From DASYXW01 sp035934405 (lineage in GTDB: Bacteria > Acidobacteriota > Terriglobia > UBA7540): a stretch of 64,000 bases of DNA. The stretch covers positions 19,549 through 83,548 of the forward strand of contig DASYXW010000076.1 in NCBI GenBank assembly GCA_035934405.1, given 5' to 3'. The translations under genes were made by a program, and so were the position numbers. This document shows positions 53,850-62,283 of the stretch, one piece after another. Below the pieces are notes generated by a model. The model made no database searches. It was not told the DNA's origin and saw nothing but the letters and a program-made list of their open reading frames with translations. The stretch's first letter is position 1. Every line of letters begins with the position of its first letter.

Positions 53850-54290
53850 ATGAGTGCCAACGGCTTCTTAATCTCACATGACGACCGCTCCTTCGACAGT
53901 GGTCCGGTCTCGCAAATGTGGATCGATCCGCGGGTGGGCAGAGCACAAGCGCTTATGCGGCAGAATCTCCACCGCCACCTTCGGCTTGGCGAAGTGGCCG
54001 GCACGGTGGCCATGTCCACCTCCCGACTCTCACACCTGTTCAAAATTCAAACCGGCGTCTCGCCGGCCTGCCACCTGAAGCGGATTCGGCTGCAAAAGGC
54101 CGAAGACCTCCTGGAGAATTCCTCCTTGAGTATTAAGGAGATCTCGGCGGCCGTAGGCCTGGACTTCAGCCGATTTGTCAGGGTGTTTCGAGAGGCCTAC
54201 GGAGTAACGCCCCGGCAGCACCGTCTACGCGCTTGGCGGTCAGGCCTGCTCTCACCGGCAACCCGCACAGCAGGATTCGCACATAAGTAG
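53850..54290 (+). CDS. AraC-family helix-turn-helix protein (DNA-binding domain only)
   Basis: The 146-aa product is mostly the double HTH of AraC. LGEVAGTVAMSTSRLSHLFK is the first helix pair, and LSIKEISAAVGLDFSRFVRV then FREAYGVTPRQHR the second. No N-terminal sensor domain is present. The ATG at 53850 is inferred. It is followed by a small exported protein; targets are unknown. Confidence 0.85.
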   Translation: MSANGFLISHDDRSFDSGPVSQMWIDPRVGRAQALMRQNLHRHLRLGEVAGTVAMSTSRLSHLFKIQTGVSPACHLKRIRLQKAEDLLENSSLSIKEISAAVGLDFSRFVRVFREAYGVTPRQHRLRAWRSGLLSPATRTAGFAHK

Positions 54291-54413
54291 CAGAATTCGC
54301 ATATCAATCTCCCTTGTCAGACTGGGATGCCGTGATACATCTGACGCCGAGGCCGGGTGGAGGCGCTCGTGCGCGGCCATCTCGCCGACTTTCAAAGAGA
54401 AAAGGAGACTCGT

Positions 54414-54839
54414 ATGAAACGTACCCTCAATTTCGCGCTCGCAGCAGTGGTTTTCGCTGCAACGCTCACCCTGATGGGTGTGCCCAACGCTTTGGCTGAA
54501 GAAGAATCCTGTTCGAACGGGACCTTGCAAGGCAGCTATGGCGCCTCGATCACCGGAACCGTCGCCGGGCTTCCTCTGGCCGAGCTGGACCTTGTCAGCG
54601 CCGATGGCAAGGGCAACTTCACCTCCGGCACGGGCACGCTCAGCTTCAACGGCTCGGTGAGCACCTTCACGTTCACTGGCACGTACACGATCAATGCGGA
54701 CTGCTCCGGCTCAGCTTCACTCAGCAACGGAGTGACGCAAAACCTTGTGATCAAGGCGGACGGGAGCGAGGTCATGTTCATCGGAACCAACGATCCCAAC
54801 GCCCAAGTGACGGGCGCCGCCAAGCGAGTGCAGCACTGA
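54414..54839 (+). CDS. Small exported protein of unknown function
   Basis: The 141-aa product starts MKRTLNFALAAVVFAATLTL and is predicted to be exported (cleavage near NALAEEES). The mature part is beta-rich and Gly/Ser/Thr-rich (LVSADGKGNFTSGTGTLSFN; FTGTYTINADCSGSASLSNG), a pattern common in Acidobacteria secreted proteins. AAAGGAGACTCGT precedes ATG. No catalytic motif is visible. Confidence 0.75.
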   Translation: MKRTLNFALAAVVFAATLTLMGVPNALAEEESCSNGTLQGSYGASITGTVAGLPLAELDLVSADGKGNFTSGTGTLSFNGSVSTFTFTGTYTINADCSGSASLSNGVTQNLVIKADGSEVMFIGTNDPNAQVTGAAKRVQH

Positions 54840-55001
54840 ACGAATGGAGGGGCGGAGGGGTGCCAGTATCCGCAGGCTGACACCTGCGGATACTCACCTC
54901 GCCTCCCTTTCCTCTCGCCGAAAACCCCACTGCACCGAAGTCGTGCCGTGGCTGCCCGCCGCCCCTTGACCCCGCACTGCAAATGAGTGACCATCCAACC
55001 T

Positions 55002-56867
55002 ATGAGACTTCGATCGCTTGCGTTTCTGATGTTGGCCGCGGCCCTGGGTCCAGCGCCGGGCCACATCGCCGCCTTGAGTTCGGCGAAGACCGGAACCGAC
55101 CTCCAGTTCTCCTCCCAAGAGTTTCTTGCGCCCATCAAGTACCTCTCGAGCGACCGGCTGAAGGGACGCGGCAACGGGACGCCGGAGTTGAACGAAGCGG
55201 CGGGCTACATCGCGGCGCACTTCAAGCGCGACGGGCTCGAGCCTGCCGGCGACCACGGCACTTACCTGCAACACTTTATGCTGACCACCGGCGCCACGCT
55301 GGGGCCGAAGAACTCCCTTGTCTACGAAGCAGGCGGCGTGCGCAAGGCCTTGAAGCTCCATGACGACTACATTCCCCTGAGCTTTTCCGAGGACACAACC
55401 ATTCAGGCGCCGCTGGTGTTTGCCGGGTACGGCATCACGGCGCCGGAATATCACTACGACGATTACCAGGGGATCGACGCCAAGGGCAAGATCGTGATCG
55501 TGCTGCGCCACGAGCCGCAGGAGAACGACGAGAAGAGCGTCTTTGAAGGCAAGCAGTACACGCAGCATGCGGAGATTGTGAACAAGGCGATTAACGCCCG
55601 GAATCACGGCGCGGCGGGCATGGTGCTGGTGAACGATATGGGCAACCATCCCGGTGACGCCGACGGCCTTGTCAGCTTCGGGGAGCTCGCCGGCCCGGAA
55701 GAGATGCAGCTCGCGGTGATTCAGGTGAAAGCGGCGGTGGCGGATGAGTGGCTGAAGCCTTCGGGCCACACGCTCGACGAGCTCCGCCAGGCGATTGACA
55801 AGGACCTCTCGAACCACTCTTTCGCGCTCGAACCGTCGGCGCGCTTGGCGCTGGCGGTGGACGTGCGGCGGATTCGCAAGCCGGTGGCGAACGTCATCGG
55901 TATCCTGCCCGGCAGCGACTCGGGGCTGGCCAAACAATACATTGTGGTCGGCGCCCACTACGATCATCTTGGTCTCGGCGACCAGCACTCCCTCGCGCCG
56001 AGTGAAATAGGCCAGATCCATCCCGGCGCGGATGACAACGCCTCGGGCACGAGCGCCGTGCTGGAGCTGGCCGACGCTTTCGCCCATGCGCCGTCGCGCC
56101 CGAAGCACTCGATACTCTTCATGACCTTTGCGGGCGAGGAGCTGGGACTGCTGGGGTCGAACTACTACACGTCGCATCCGACGGCGCCGCTCGCCTCGAC
56201 CATCGCCATGATCAATATGGACATGATTGGCCGCGTGCAGCACAACCGGCTCTACATCGGCGGCACCGGCACCTCGCCCGGGTTCAAGAGGCTCATGGAA
56301 GACGCGAATTCCGCGGGCTCGCCGGCGTTTGACATCAGCTACTCTGCTTCGGGCTACGGCGCGAGTGATCAAACCTCGTTCACGGCGCGCGGCGTTCCCA
56401 TTCTCTTCTTCTTTTCCGGGCTGCACTCGGACTACCACAAGCCTTCGGACACCTGGGACAAGATTGACGCCGCCGACGGCGCCCGCGTCGTGGGGCTGGT
56501 GGCCCGCTGCATGGAAGGCCTCGATGCGCTGAGCGAGAAACCACAGTACGTCCGCGTGGCCGAACCGGCGCGGGCGAGCGTGGGCGGGGGCAGCGGATAC
56601 GGGCCGTATTTCGGCTCCATCCCTGACTTCGGGCAGGTGGAGCACGGCGGCGTAAAATTCGCCGACGTGCACGATGGCTCGCCCGCCGGCAAGGCTGGTT
56701 TCAAGGCCGGCGACGTGCTTGTCCAGTTTGGCGACAAAAAGATTGACAACCTCTACGACTTCACCTACGCCCTGCGCGCGCACAAGCCGGGCGACAAGGT
56801 GATGGTGACGGTGGTGCGCAACGGCGAGAAACTGACGCGCGAGGTAACGCTGGAAGTGCGGAAGTGA
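55002..56867 (+). CDS. Exported M28-family zinc peptidase with PA and PDZ domains
   Basis: The protein is 621 aa. A signal peptide (LAFLMLAAALGPAPGHIAAL) is followed by a PA-type insertion (about 100-270) within an M28 aminopeptidase. Zinc-site motifs are VVGAHYDHLGLG, HPGADDNASGTSAV (bridging Asp), FAGEELGLLGSNYY (catalytic Glu) and a late SDYHKPSDTWDKID. A C-terminal PDZ domain (DGSPAGKAGFKAGDVLVQFG) probably aids substrate binding. It degrades peptides in the periplasm or outside. Confidence 0.93.
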   Translation: MRLRSLAFLMLAAALGPAPGHIAALSSAKTGTDLQFSSQEFLAPIKYLSSDRLKGRGNGTPELNEAAGYIAAHFKRDGLEPAGDHGTYLQHFMLTTGATLGPKNSLVYEAGGVRKALKLHDDYIPLSFSEDTTIQAPLVFAGYGITAPEYHYDDYQGIDAKGKIVIVLRHEPQENDEKSVFEGKQYTQHAEIVNKAINARNHGAAGMVLVNDMGNHPGDADGLVSFGELAGPEEMQLAVIQVKAAVADEWLKPSGHTLDELRQAIDKDLSNHSFALEPSARLALAVDVRRIRKPVANVIGILPGSDSGLAKQYIVVGAHYDHLGLGDQHSLAPSEIGQIHPGADDNASGTSAVLELADAFAHAPSRPKHSILFMTFAGEELGLLGSNYYTSHPTAPLASTIAMINMDMIGRVQHNRLYIGGTGTSPGFKRLMEDANSAGSPAFDISYSASGYGASDQTSFTARGVPILFFFSGLHSDYHKPSDTWDKIDAADGARVVGLVARCMEGLDALSEKPQYVRVAEPARASVGGGSGYGPYFGSIPDFGQVEHGGVKFADVHDGSPAGKAGFKAGDVLVQFGDKKIDNLYDFTYALRAHKPGDKVMVTVVRNGEKLTREVTLEVRK

Positions 56868-56904
56868 CTTCGCTCTGGGCGAATGGGGCCCGCGCAACGA
56901 ACTG

Positions 56905-56931
56905 CTCGATTTTATCGAGGTTCGTTATAAT
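56905..56931 (+). promoter_or_regulatory. Palindrome and TATAAT close to the start of the secreted TIM-barrel-like gene
   Basis: CTCGAT-TTT-ATCGAG (56905-56919) is followed by TATAAT at 56926-56931. The hexamer ends six bases before ATG 56938, so a transcript from this box would be leaderless or start at the downstream ATG 56977. No good -35 is present; the palindrome could bind an activator. Confidence 0.4.
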
Positions 56932-56937
56932 ATCCAC

Positions 56938-58257
56938 ATGGACTCACATACCGCCAACGCCAAATCGATCGTTCTCATGCGTCTCTTCGTGATGCTTGCC
57001 ATTCTCTTAAACCTGTCTGGCCAGCGTCTCGCCGCGCAGGCAGCGACGGGTTTGGCCGCGAAGTCCAGCGCCAGCCAGAGCGGACTCCCCGACTGCTCTC
57101 AGCCACTGCCGAGTCTGCCTTACCCGAAAGGTCCGCACGGACTCTTCGCCATCTTCTTTCCCGGCAATCAATTCACGGAGGAAGCGGACACCTATCTTAT
57201 CCACAACCCGGTTGTGTGCGGCGGCTTGTTCGACATTGTTTGGGCGCAGGTGGACAAGGGACCGGGCGCGTCGCCCCGCTATGACTGGACGCCCATCGAA
57301 CGGCAGATCGAGCCCTGGATGCGGGCGGGCAAACTCGTCGCGCTCGATATCTGGGCGGTGAGTTACGGCGGTCTCGAGGCCACGCCCTCTTACGTGCTGT
57401 CGCAGGTGGATTCCGTCCGGTGCGTCGGCATGAACCCGAATGCAGCGGGGCCGGGCGGGCGGGGCCGCTTCCCTGGGGGGCCGGGCCGGTTCCCCGGCGC
57501 GCGGCCTCCGTTCTTCCCGCGGCCCGGATTCGGGAGGCCGGGCGGCCAGTTTCCGGGTGGCGCGCGCGGCGGACGGGAGTCCCCGGCCATTCCGGTTTAC
57601 TGGGAAAGCGGCTTCGAGAAAAACTACCGGGAATTTATTGCCGCCGTCATTGAGAAATACGGATCGAATCCGTCTGTAGCCTACATTCGGCCCGGCCTGG
57701 GCGCCGGCGGCGAGAGCACGCCGCGCTGCGGCCAGCAAATGCGGCAGTACGGCTATTCCATCGACAAGTGGCGGCAGTATGTCTTCGACATGATCGATTT
57801 CGAAAAGTCCCTGCATTCACGTGCCACGCTCATCGTGGGCATTACGAATCCGGAGGGCAGCCGCGCCATTGAGTTCCCGCACCTCGAGGCGGCGCGCGCC
57901 GTTGAAGACGGCCTCGGCATCGGCAGCGAGGGCTTGCAAGAGAGCGACATTGAGAACAACAGCGCCGGGCGGCCCTGCGGCGTCGTAGACCGCTGCGCCC
58001 TCTTTGAGACCTATAAGGGCCGCGCGCCGCTCGAACTTCAGACGCTTTCCAGGAGCAACCCTGATGGCAACGGGCGCGTGGGGTCGCTCGTGGACATCCT
58101 GCCCCTGGGATTGAAAATTCACGCCCAGATTTTCGAGATCTATACCCAGGACTTTCTTGCCGCCTACGACCCCGCCTTCCCCGACTACGATCGGCACCAT
58201 GCCGCTTATCAGCAGGCGCTGGAGCAGACGGCCGCCGTCGTCGGCGGCAAGCCGTGA
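56938..58257 (+). CDS. Exported protein, possible TIM-barrel glycosidase-like fold, with Gly/Pro/Phe/Arg-rich insert
   Basis: The product is 439 aa. The signal peptide is best from the internal Met at 56977 (LFVMLAILLNLSGQRLAAQA). GLFDIVWAQVDKGPGASPRY and DWTPIERQIEPWMRAGKLVA resemble the start of glycosidase-type barrels. YREFIAAVIEKYGSNPSVAY with IRPGLGAGGESTP follows. Between them, residues about 160-205 are an extreme low-complexity run (GGRGRFPGGPGRFPGARPP). Family and substrate are not recognised. Confidence 0.65.
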   Translation: MDSHTANAKSIVLMRLFVMLAILLNLSGQRLAAQAATGLAAKSSASQSGLPDCSQPLPSLPYPKGPHGLFAIFFPGNQFTEEADTYLIHNPVVCGGLFDIVWAQVDKGPGASPRYDWTPIERQIEPWMRAGKLVALDIWAVSYGGLEATPSYVLSQVDSVRCVGMNPNAAGPGGRGRFPGGPGRFPGARPPFFPRPGFGRPGGQFPGGARGGRESPAIPVYWESGFEKNYREFIAAVIEKYGSNPSVAYIRPGLGAGGESTPRCGQQMRQYGYSIDKWRQYVFDMIDFEKSLHSRATLIVGITNPEGSRAIEFPHLEAARAVEDGLGIGSEGLQESDIENNSAGRPCGVVDRCALFETYKGRAPLELQTLSRSNPDGNGRVGSLVDILPLGLKIHAQIFEIYTQDFLAAYDPAFPDYDRHHAAYQQALEQTAAVVGGKP

Positions 58258-58373
58258 GCACCGTGATTCGTGTGATCGGCTGTGATTGGCCGTTATCAGA
58301 ATGGATGGCGACGGCCCGCCGCGCCGGCGGCTGGGGGTCGTCGCCATCTCTGGTTGGGCTTCCCTCATCAGCA

Positions 58374-58496
58374 CTACTTGCAAATGGGGCAGTGCGGGCA
58401 GCACGGGCAGCTAGCGGCCACCGTTGCCAGAGCCGGCCACGCGGTCACAACAAGCGTCGCCAGACCGACGGGAAGTAACAGCCACAGTTTTCGCAT
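58374..58496 (-). CDS. Tiny exported Cys-rich peptide overlapping the MerR gene
   Basis: The product is 40 aa. A signal-like helix LWLLLPVGLATLVVTAWPAL is followed by ATVAASCPCCPHCPICK and the stop. The tail packs five cysteines and a histidine into 11 residues, a likely soft-metal site. GAAAGGAGG lies seven bases before ATG 58496, a strong ribosome-binding site. The start lies inside the 3' end of merR in another frame, suggesting translational coupling. It is too short for normal gene finding; a metal-binding role is inference. Confidence 0.65.
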   Translation of the reverse strand: MRKLWLLLPVGLATLVVTAWPALATVAASCPCCPHCPICK

Positions 58497-58938
58497 CGGG
58501 TTTGCCTCCTTTCAAAGGTTTTGCTTCGGGCAATTCCTCGATCAGTTGGCAGACGTTACCGCACCGATCGGGCGGACACGACGCGCCGGACCATTGCCGC
58601 CGGATTCGCTTCAGGCGATGAAGCAGCGCCGAAAGCGAGCGGACTTGCTCTTCGAGCGAGCCAATCTTCCGCTCCGTCCATTCGATCACTTCGGGACACG
58701 GACAGTGACCGCTGCGCGCGAGTCGCAGAATCTCGCGCATCTCGGCCAGGGTGAGTCCGATGGCCTTTGACTTCTGGATGAACGCGACATATCGCAGGCT
58801 CTCGCGATCGAATAGACGGTAACCGGTGTGGCTCCGCGCGGCGCGCGGCAGGAGCCCGCGCCGCTCCCAGTAACGAAGCGTCTTCGACGTAACTCCTGCA
58901 CGCCTCGCCAGCGCGGAAACTGTGAGCGTGTCTCCCAT
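58411..58938 (-). CDS. MerR-family metal-responsive regulator
   Basis: The protein is 175 aa. The N-terminal winged HTH reads LTVSALARRAGVTSKTLRYW then GLLPRAARSHTGYRLFD, followed by the dimerisation helix. Candidate metal ligands are in GHCPCPEVIEW and SCPPDRCGNVCQLIEEL, near the positions used by mercury/zinc MerR members. The last 30 residues (past CQLIEELPEA) overlap the small Cys-rich gene and may not be functional. A MerR-type promoter with 19-bp spacer lies directly upstream. Confidence 0.9.
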   Translation of the reverse strand: MGDTLTVSALARRAGVTSKTLRYWERRGLLPRAARSHTGYRLFDRESLRYVAFIQKSKAIGLTLAEMREILRLARSGHCPCPEVIEWTERKIGSLEEQVRSLSALLHRLKRIRRQWSGASCPPDRCGNVCQLIEELPEAKPLKGGKPDAKTVAVTSRRSGDACCDRVAGSGNGGR

Positions 58939-58955
58939 GAATTGCCTCCAACCCA

Positions 58956-58986
58956 ACCTAAACCTTGCCCCAGGGGAAAGGTGCAA
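58956..58986 (-). promoter_or_regulatory. MerR-type promoter/operator with 19-bp spacer
   Basis: On the minus strand, TTGCAC (58986-58981) and TTAGGT (58961-58956) are 19 bp apart, the stretched spacing that MerR proteins untwist. A near-perfect 21-bp dyad at 58962-58982 (ACCTT-N11-AAGGT with CCCC/GGGG inside) lies between them. It is 17 bp before the merR ATG, so self-regulation is expected. Confidence 0.8.
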
Positions 58987-59862
58987 GCCCTTTTTTCGAT
59001 GTACGGAACCGTCAGCGGATTCGCGTTCCCTGCCGAAAAGAAGCTGCCCTCCTGGCTTTGTGCTTCTTCGTGTCATGGGGTTCCATGCGCTCCACCAGTG
59101 GGCCGGCACTGAACAAAACACCCTGACTTTTCCAGAATGCCTATAGTACTCTACGAGTGTTAACCTAGTGATATTCCATTGGACCCATTCTAATCGGTGC
59201 GCCAAGAAGGTCTTGGGTAGCTCCGTCATGACCAGAATCGCCGCCAGCACCACAGAAAAGAACCCCGCCACCCAGCATCTGGCTGGCTGCACGCCCCCTC
59301 GACAGTGGCTCGAAGGAGCAAGAGTAGAAGTAAGAAAGTGAAAATTTAAGTCAAATATCAAGGTTGATCCTGACACGTTGTTGAAAACAAATGTAAAGCG
59401 AATAAAAAACCGAAATAAGTTTATATCTGATTTAAAATAAATGACATATTGATTTATATTTGCAGCGACCAATGCGAGATTAATGTAAGCCAAAGATATT
59501 ATTAGTCTTAATAAAAATATCTCTCAACCCCAATTTCTTGCAGTTCCAAGTACCCGATGACCCGCCAGGAGTCACTGCGTCCCCCAAGGACCTGCACACC
59601 GCGGTGTCCGAATCCAGTCCGCTTCCTTCACGGGCCTGTGGGCGGCAGGGGCGGAGCGGGGTGCCTAAAATCATGTGTACAGGCCAAGGCGACGTATGGT
59701 ATGATGATTATGTAGTTTGCAGTTGTAAAAGCCTACGAGTACCCACAAAGCGAAGAGCACAGGTAACAACCGGCTCTCGGCTTTTGGAGCCCTGTAGTTT
59801 TGCAGCGGGGTTGCCCCCGTCCTCACAAATTGCCAAATCAATAGCAAAGGCAAAGGATGTTA
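58987..59862. other. Long gap with AT-rich island and cold-shock leader
   Basis: No confident gene is visible. From about 59330 to 59530 the sequence is strongly AT-rich, unlike the GC-rich surroundings. Around 59697 a TATGAT box could drive a roughly 155-nt leader before the cold-shock remnant; long structured leaders are usual for cold-shock mRNAs. The rest is featureless to me. Confidence 0.4.
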
Positions 59863-60070
59863 ATGGAAATGAAGGAACAAGGTACAGTCAAGTGGTTTAA
59901 TGCCGCCAAGGGTTATGGTTTTATCCATCGCGAAAGCGGCGACGACGTGTTTGTGCATTTTTCGGCCATCGTGGCGACGGATATCGCTCCCTGGAAGAGG
60001 GTGCGCAGGTAACCTTTGAGGTGAAGAGAGGCCCAAGAGATTGCAGGCCGAGAACGTGGAACGAGCGTAA
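59863..60070 (+). pseudogene. Cold-shock protein gene with two frameshifts
   Basis: The first 37 codons are a normal CspA-family start (GTVKWFNAAKGYGFIHRESG; DDVFVHFSAIV, containing RNP1 and RNP2). A missing G near 59970 shifts the frame to a stop at 60012. The next frame supplies YRSLEEGAQVTFEVKRGPR. A second missing base near 60040 then restores LQAENVERA and a stop at 60070. All three pieces join to a full 69-aa protein. Both lesions are in G-runs, so sequence error is as likely as decay. Confidence 0.75.
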
Positions 60071-60198
60071 GCGAACTCGGTTGGACGAGGGCGGTCCCGG
60101 AGGGCCGCCCCCTCGGTCCGGAATCGGATAGGGAGGGGCCTCGCGAGCCAGGATCGGCGCGCCCCAAATCGAAGGCCGGAGAGACTAGGGAGGTAGTG

Positions 60199-60426
60199 AT
60201 GAGTCTTAAAGCTGGGCAATACGTACATCATTCGAAATATGGCAACGGCACCATCGTGGAACGCGACGAAGACCGCACCACGGTTGATTTTGACACCTTC
60301 GGCGTGAAGAAGTTCGTCACCTCGATTGCAGCCTTCCAAGCCGCCGAGGGCGAAGCGCCCAAGAAGAAGCGGGTGGTGAAGCGCCGAACCAAGGCGCTGG
60401 CGGCGGCGACGACAACGGTTCAGTAG
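60199..60426 (+). CDS. Small Tudor/SH3-like basic protein
   Basis: The 75-aa product has one beta-barrel-like motif (AGQYVHHSKYGNGTIVERDE; RTTVDFDTFGVKKFVTSIAA) similar to the Tudor-type tail of UvrD/PcrA helicases. A Lys/Arg-rich tail follows (KKKRVVKRRTK). GGGAGG precedes ATG 60199. It probably binds nucleic acid or RNA polymerase; partner unknown. It lies between the broken cold-shock gene and larE. Confidence 0.6.
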   Translation: MSLKAGQYVHHSKYGNGTIVERDEDRTTVDFDTFGVKKFVTSIAAFQAAEGEAPKKKRVVKRRTKALAAATTTVQ

Positions 60427-60478
60427 GCTATGCATGTGGGCTAAGGGTAAGGGCCTGCTCCGCTGAAGCCCGGCCTTT

Positions 60479-61321
60479 ATGGGCGATCTCGAGACCAAAG
60501 AGCGCCAACTCCAGGAGCACCTCGGGCGGGTTTCTTCGCTGATCGTCGCCTACTCCGGCGGCGTGGACTCGGCATACCTGGCGTACGCGGCGCACCAGGC
60601 GCTGGGCGCCCGCATGCTGGCGGTGACGGCGCTGAGCGCCAGCTACTCGCAGCGCGACCGCGCGGAAGCTGAAGCCTACGCCCGGCGATTCGGTCTGCCG
60701 CACGAGTTCATCGAAACCGGCGAGCTCGCGGACCCCAACTATCGCGCCAACCACGCCGATCGCTGCTACTTCTGCAAAGACGAACTCTTCGACCAGCTCG
60801 ATCGGCTGGCGGCGGAGCGCGGCTTCGCGGCTATCGCCTACGGCATGAACCTGGACGACCAGGGCGACTGGCGCCCGGGCGAGCGCGCGGCGCGCGAACA
60901 CCAGGTACTTGCTCCGCTCCTCGACGCCGGGCTGACGAAAGCCGACATCCGCGAGCTCGCACGCCGCGCTGAGTTGCCGGTGTGGGACCGCCCCGCTTCG
61001 GCGTGCCTTGCCTCGCGGCTCGCCTACGGCTTGGAGGTCACTCCGGAGCGCCTGGCGGCAGTCGAGCGAGGCGAAGAAGCGCTGCGCGGGCTCGGGTTCC
61101 GCCAGTTCCGCGTCCGCCATCACGATCAACTCGTGCGCATCGAAATCACGCCTGATGAACTGCCTCGCGCCCTCGCGCCCGAAATGGCGCGGCAGTTCCT
61201 CGAGATTTTCAAACCGCTCGGTTTCACTTATGTGACGCTCGACCTCGAAGGCTATCGGCAAGGGTCCATGAACCTGGTCAAGCTGGATTCCCGCTTTCGC
61301 GGGAATGACCCCTCGGGTTAG
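60479..61321 (+). CDS. larE: ATP-dependent sacrificial sulfur transferase LarE
   Basis: The 280-aa PP-loop enzyme has LIVAYSGGVDSAYLAYAAHQ, followed by DRCYFCKDELFDQLDRL and the donor-cysteine region DRPASACLASRLAYGLE. LarE thiolates the nicotinic-acid-derived pincer cofactor of lactate racemase. No larB, larC or larA is visible here, so the client may be elsewhere. The last 13 residues (LDSRFRGNDPSG) come from a dispersed palindrome, so the native C-terminus is probably replaced. Confidence 0.92.
   Translation: MGDLETKERQLQEHLGRVSSLIVAYSGGVDSAYLAYAAHQALGARMLAVTALSASYSQRDRAEAEAYARRFGLPHEFIETGELADPNYRANHADRCYFCKDELFDQLDRLAAERGFAAIAYGMNLDDQGDWRPGERAAREHQVLAPLLDAGLTKADIRELARRAELPVWDRPASACLASRLAYGLEVTPERLAAVERGEEALRGLGFRQFRVRHHDQLVRIEITPDELPRALAPEMARQFLEIFKPLGFTYVTLDLEGYRQGSMNLVKLDSRFRGNDPSG
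61285..61309. repeat. Dispersed palindrome at the larE 3' end
   Basis: The core ATTCCCGCTTTCGCGGGAAT is the second copy of the element inside ispE (5329-5353). It encodes the final LarE residues SRFRGND and sits just before the stop codon. Confidence 0.85.
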
Positions 61322-61386
61322 GCCCTCTCTGGCCGCAGATCCCCTCCGCATCTTGCCCCGCTCGCCATTGACACCTACCAGCCGCA

Positions 61387-62283
61387 TCAGGCGCTAAGCT
61401 CCTTCGCCAGCCGGATGGTCGTGGCGTGAATCAGGATGGTGTGATCCAGGCGCCGCGCGTAGCCACCGGCAAGCGTTACCGCCACAGGGATCTTCTTCGC
61501 CCGCGCCTTGGCGAGCACGAGGCGGTCGCGCCGCTCCAATCCCTCCAGGCTTAGCTTGAGACCGCCTAACTGATCCTCGCGGTACGGATCGGCGCCGGCC
61601 AGGTAGAAGAGCAAATCGGGCTCGAAGCCGGCGAGCGCGCGGTCGAGCCCGTCCTCGAGGGCCGCCAGGTACTCTTCATCTTCGACGCCGTCCGCCAGGT
61701 TGATGTCGAGCGAACTGGGCGGTTTGGGGTAGGGGTAGTTGTTCTCTTGATGGATCGAAAAAGTGAAGACGCTGGGGTCGGCGGCAAAAATGCCAGCGGT
61801 GCCGTTGCCGTGGTGGACGTCGCAGTCGACTGTCATCGCCCGCTCGATCGCGCCCTGCTTCTGCAGGCGCCGGATGGCGATGGCCACGTCGTGCAGCACG
61901 CAGAACCCCTCGCCGTGGTCGGGAAAAGCGTGGTGGAAACCGCCGCCGACGTTCACGGCCACGCCATCTTCGAGCGCCAGGCGTCCGGCCAGAATCGAGC
62001 CGCCGGCGGCGAGCCACACGGCGCGAACCAGCTCGGGTGAATAGGGAATCTCCAGCCGCACAATGTCCAGTTCGGAAAGCGTTCCGGTTTTGAGTCTGCG
62101 GATGTAGTCACGGGTGTGCACCAGCGCCACGTCGTCGTCCGACGCGGGCGCCGGTTCCACGAAGTCCCGCGCCTCGGCCACGCCGTCGCGCAGCAGCTTT
62201 TCCTTGGTCAGCCTGAACTTGACTGAAGGAAAGACGTGGTCGCCGAGGTTGAGGTCGTATTGGTCAGAGTAAACGAGCTTCAT
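61387..62283 (-). CDS. Histone deacetylase-like (acetoin utilisation/APAH family) amidohydrolase
   Basis: The 298-aa arginase/deacetylase-fold enzyme has VNVGGGFHHAFPDHGEGFCV (His pair), TVDCDVHHGNGTAGIF (zinc ligands) and FYLAGADPYREDQLGG (second Asp). This matches zinc-dependent class II deacetylases of acetylpolyamines or acetyl-lysine. Its ATG overlaps the DUF5131 stop by four bases (ATGA), so the two are translationally coupled. The substrate is unknown. Confidence 0.88.
   Translation of the reverse strand: MKLVYSDQYDLNLGDHVFPSVKFRLTKEKLLRDGVAEARDFVEPAPASDDDVALVHTRDYIRRLKTGTLSELDIVRLEIPYSPELVRAVWLAAGGSILAGRLALEDGVAVNVGGGFHHAFPDHGEGFCVLHDVAIAIRRLQKQGAIERAMTVDCDVHHGNGTAGIFAADPSVFTFSIHQENNYPYPKPPSSLDINLADGVEDEEYLAALEDGLDRALAGFEPDLLFYLAGADPYREDQLGGLKLSLEGLERRDRLVLAKARAKKIPVAVTLAGGYARRLDHTILIHATTIRLAKELSA

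Noticed and set aside
53518..53946. N-terminal 143-residue extension of ribulose-phosphate epimerase
   Set aside because: The canonical start MASIAPTLLAADF lies at 53517; the extension has no family similarity and an Arg/Trp-rich composition.
54894..56897. A 667-aa minus-strand frame opposite the M28 peptidase
   Set aside because: The plus strand has signal peptide, zinc ligands and PDZ domain; the reverse frame is Arg/His-rich noise.
57196..57212. DnaA box TTATCCACA
   Set aside because: It lies inside the coding sequence of the secreted barrel-like protein (encoding LIHNP) and stands alone.
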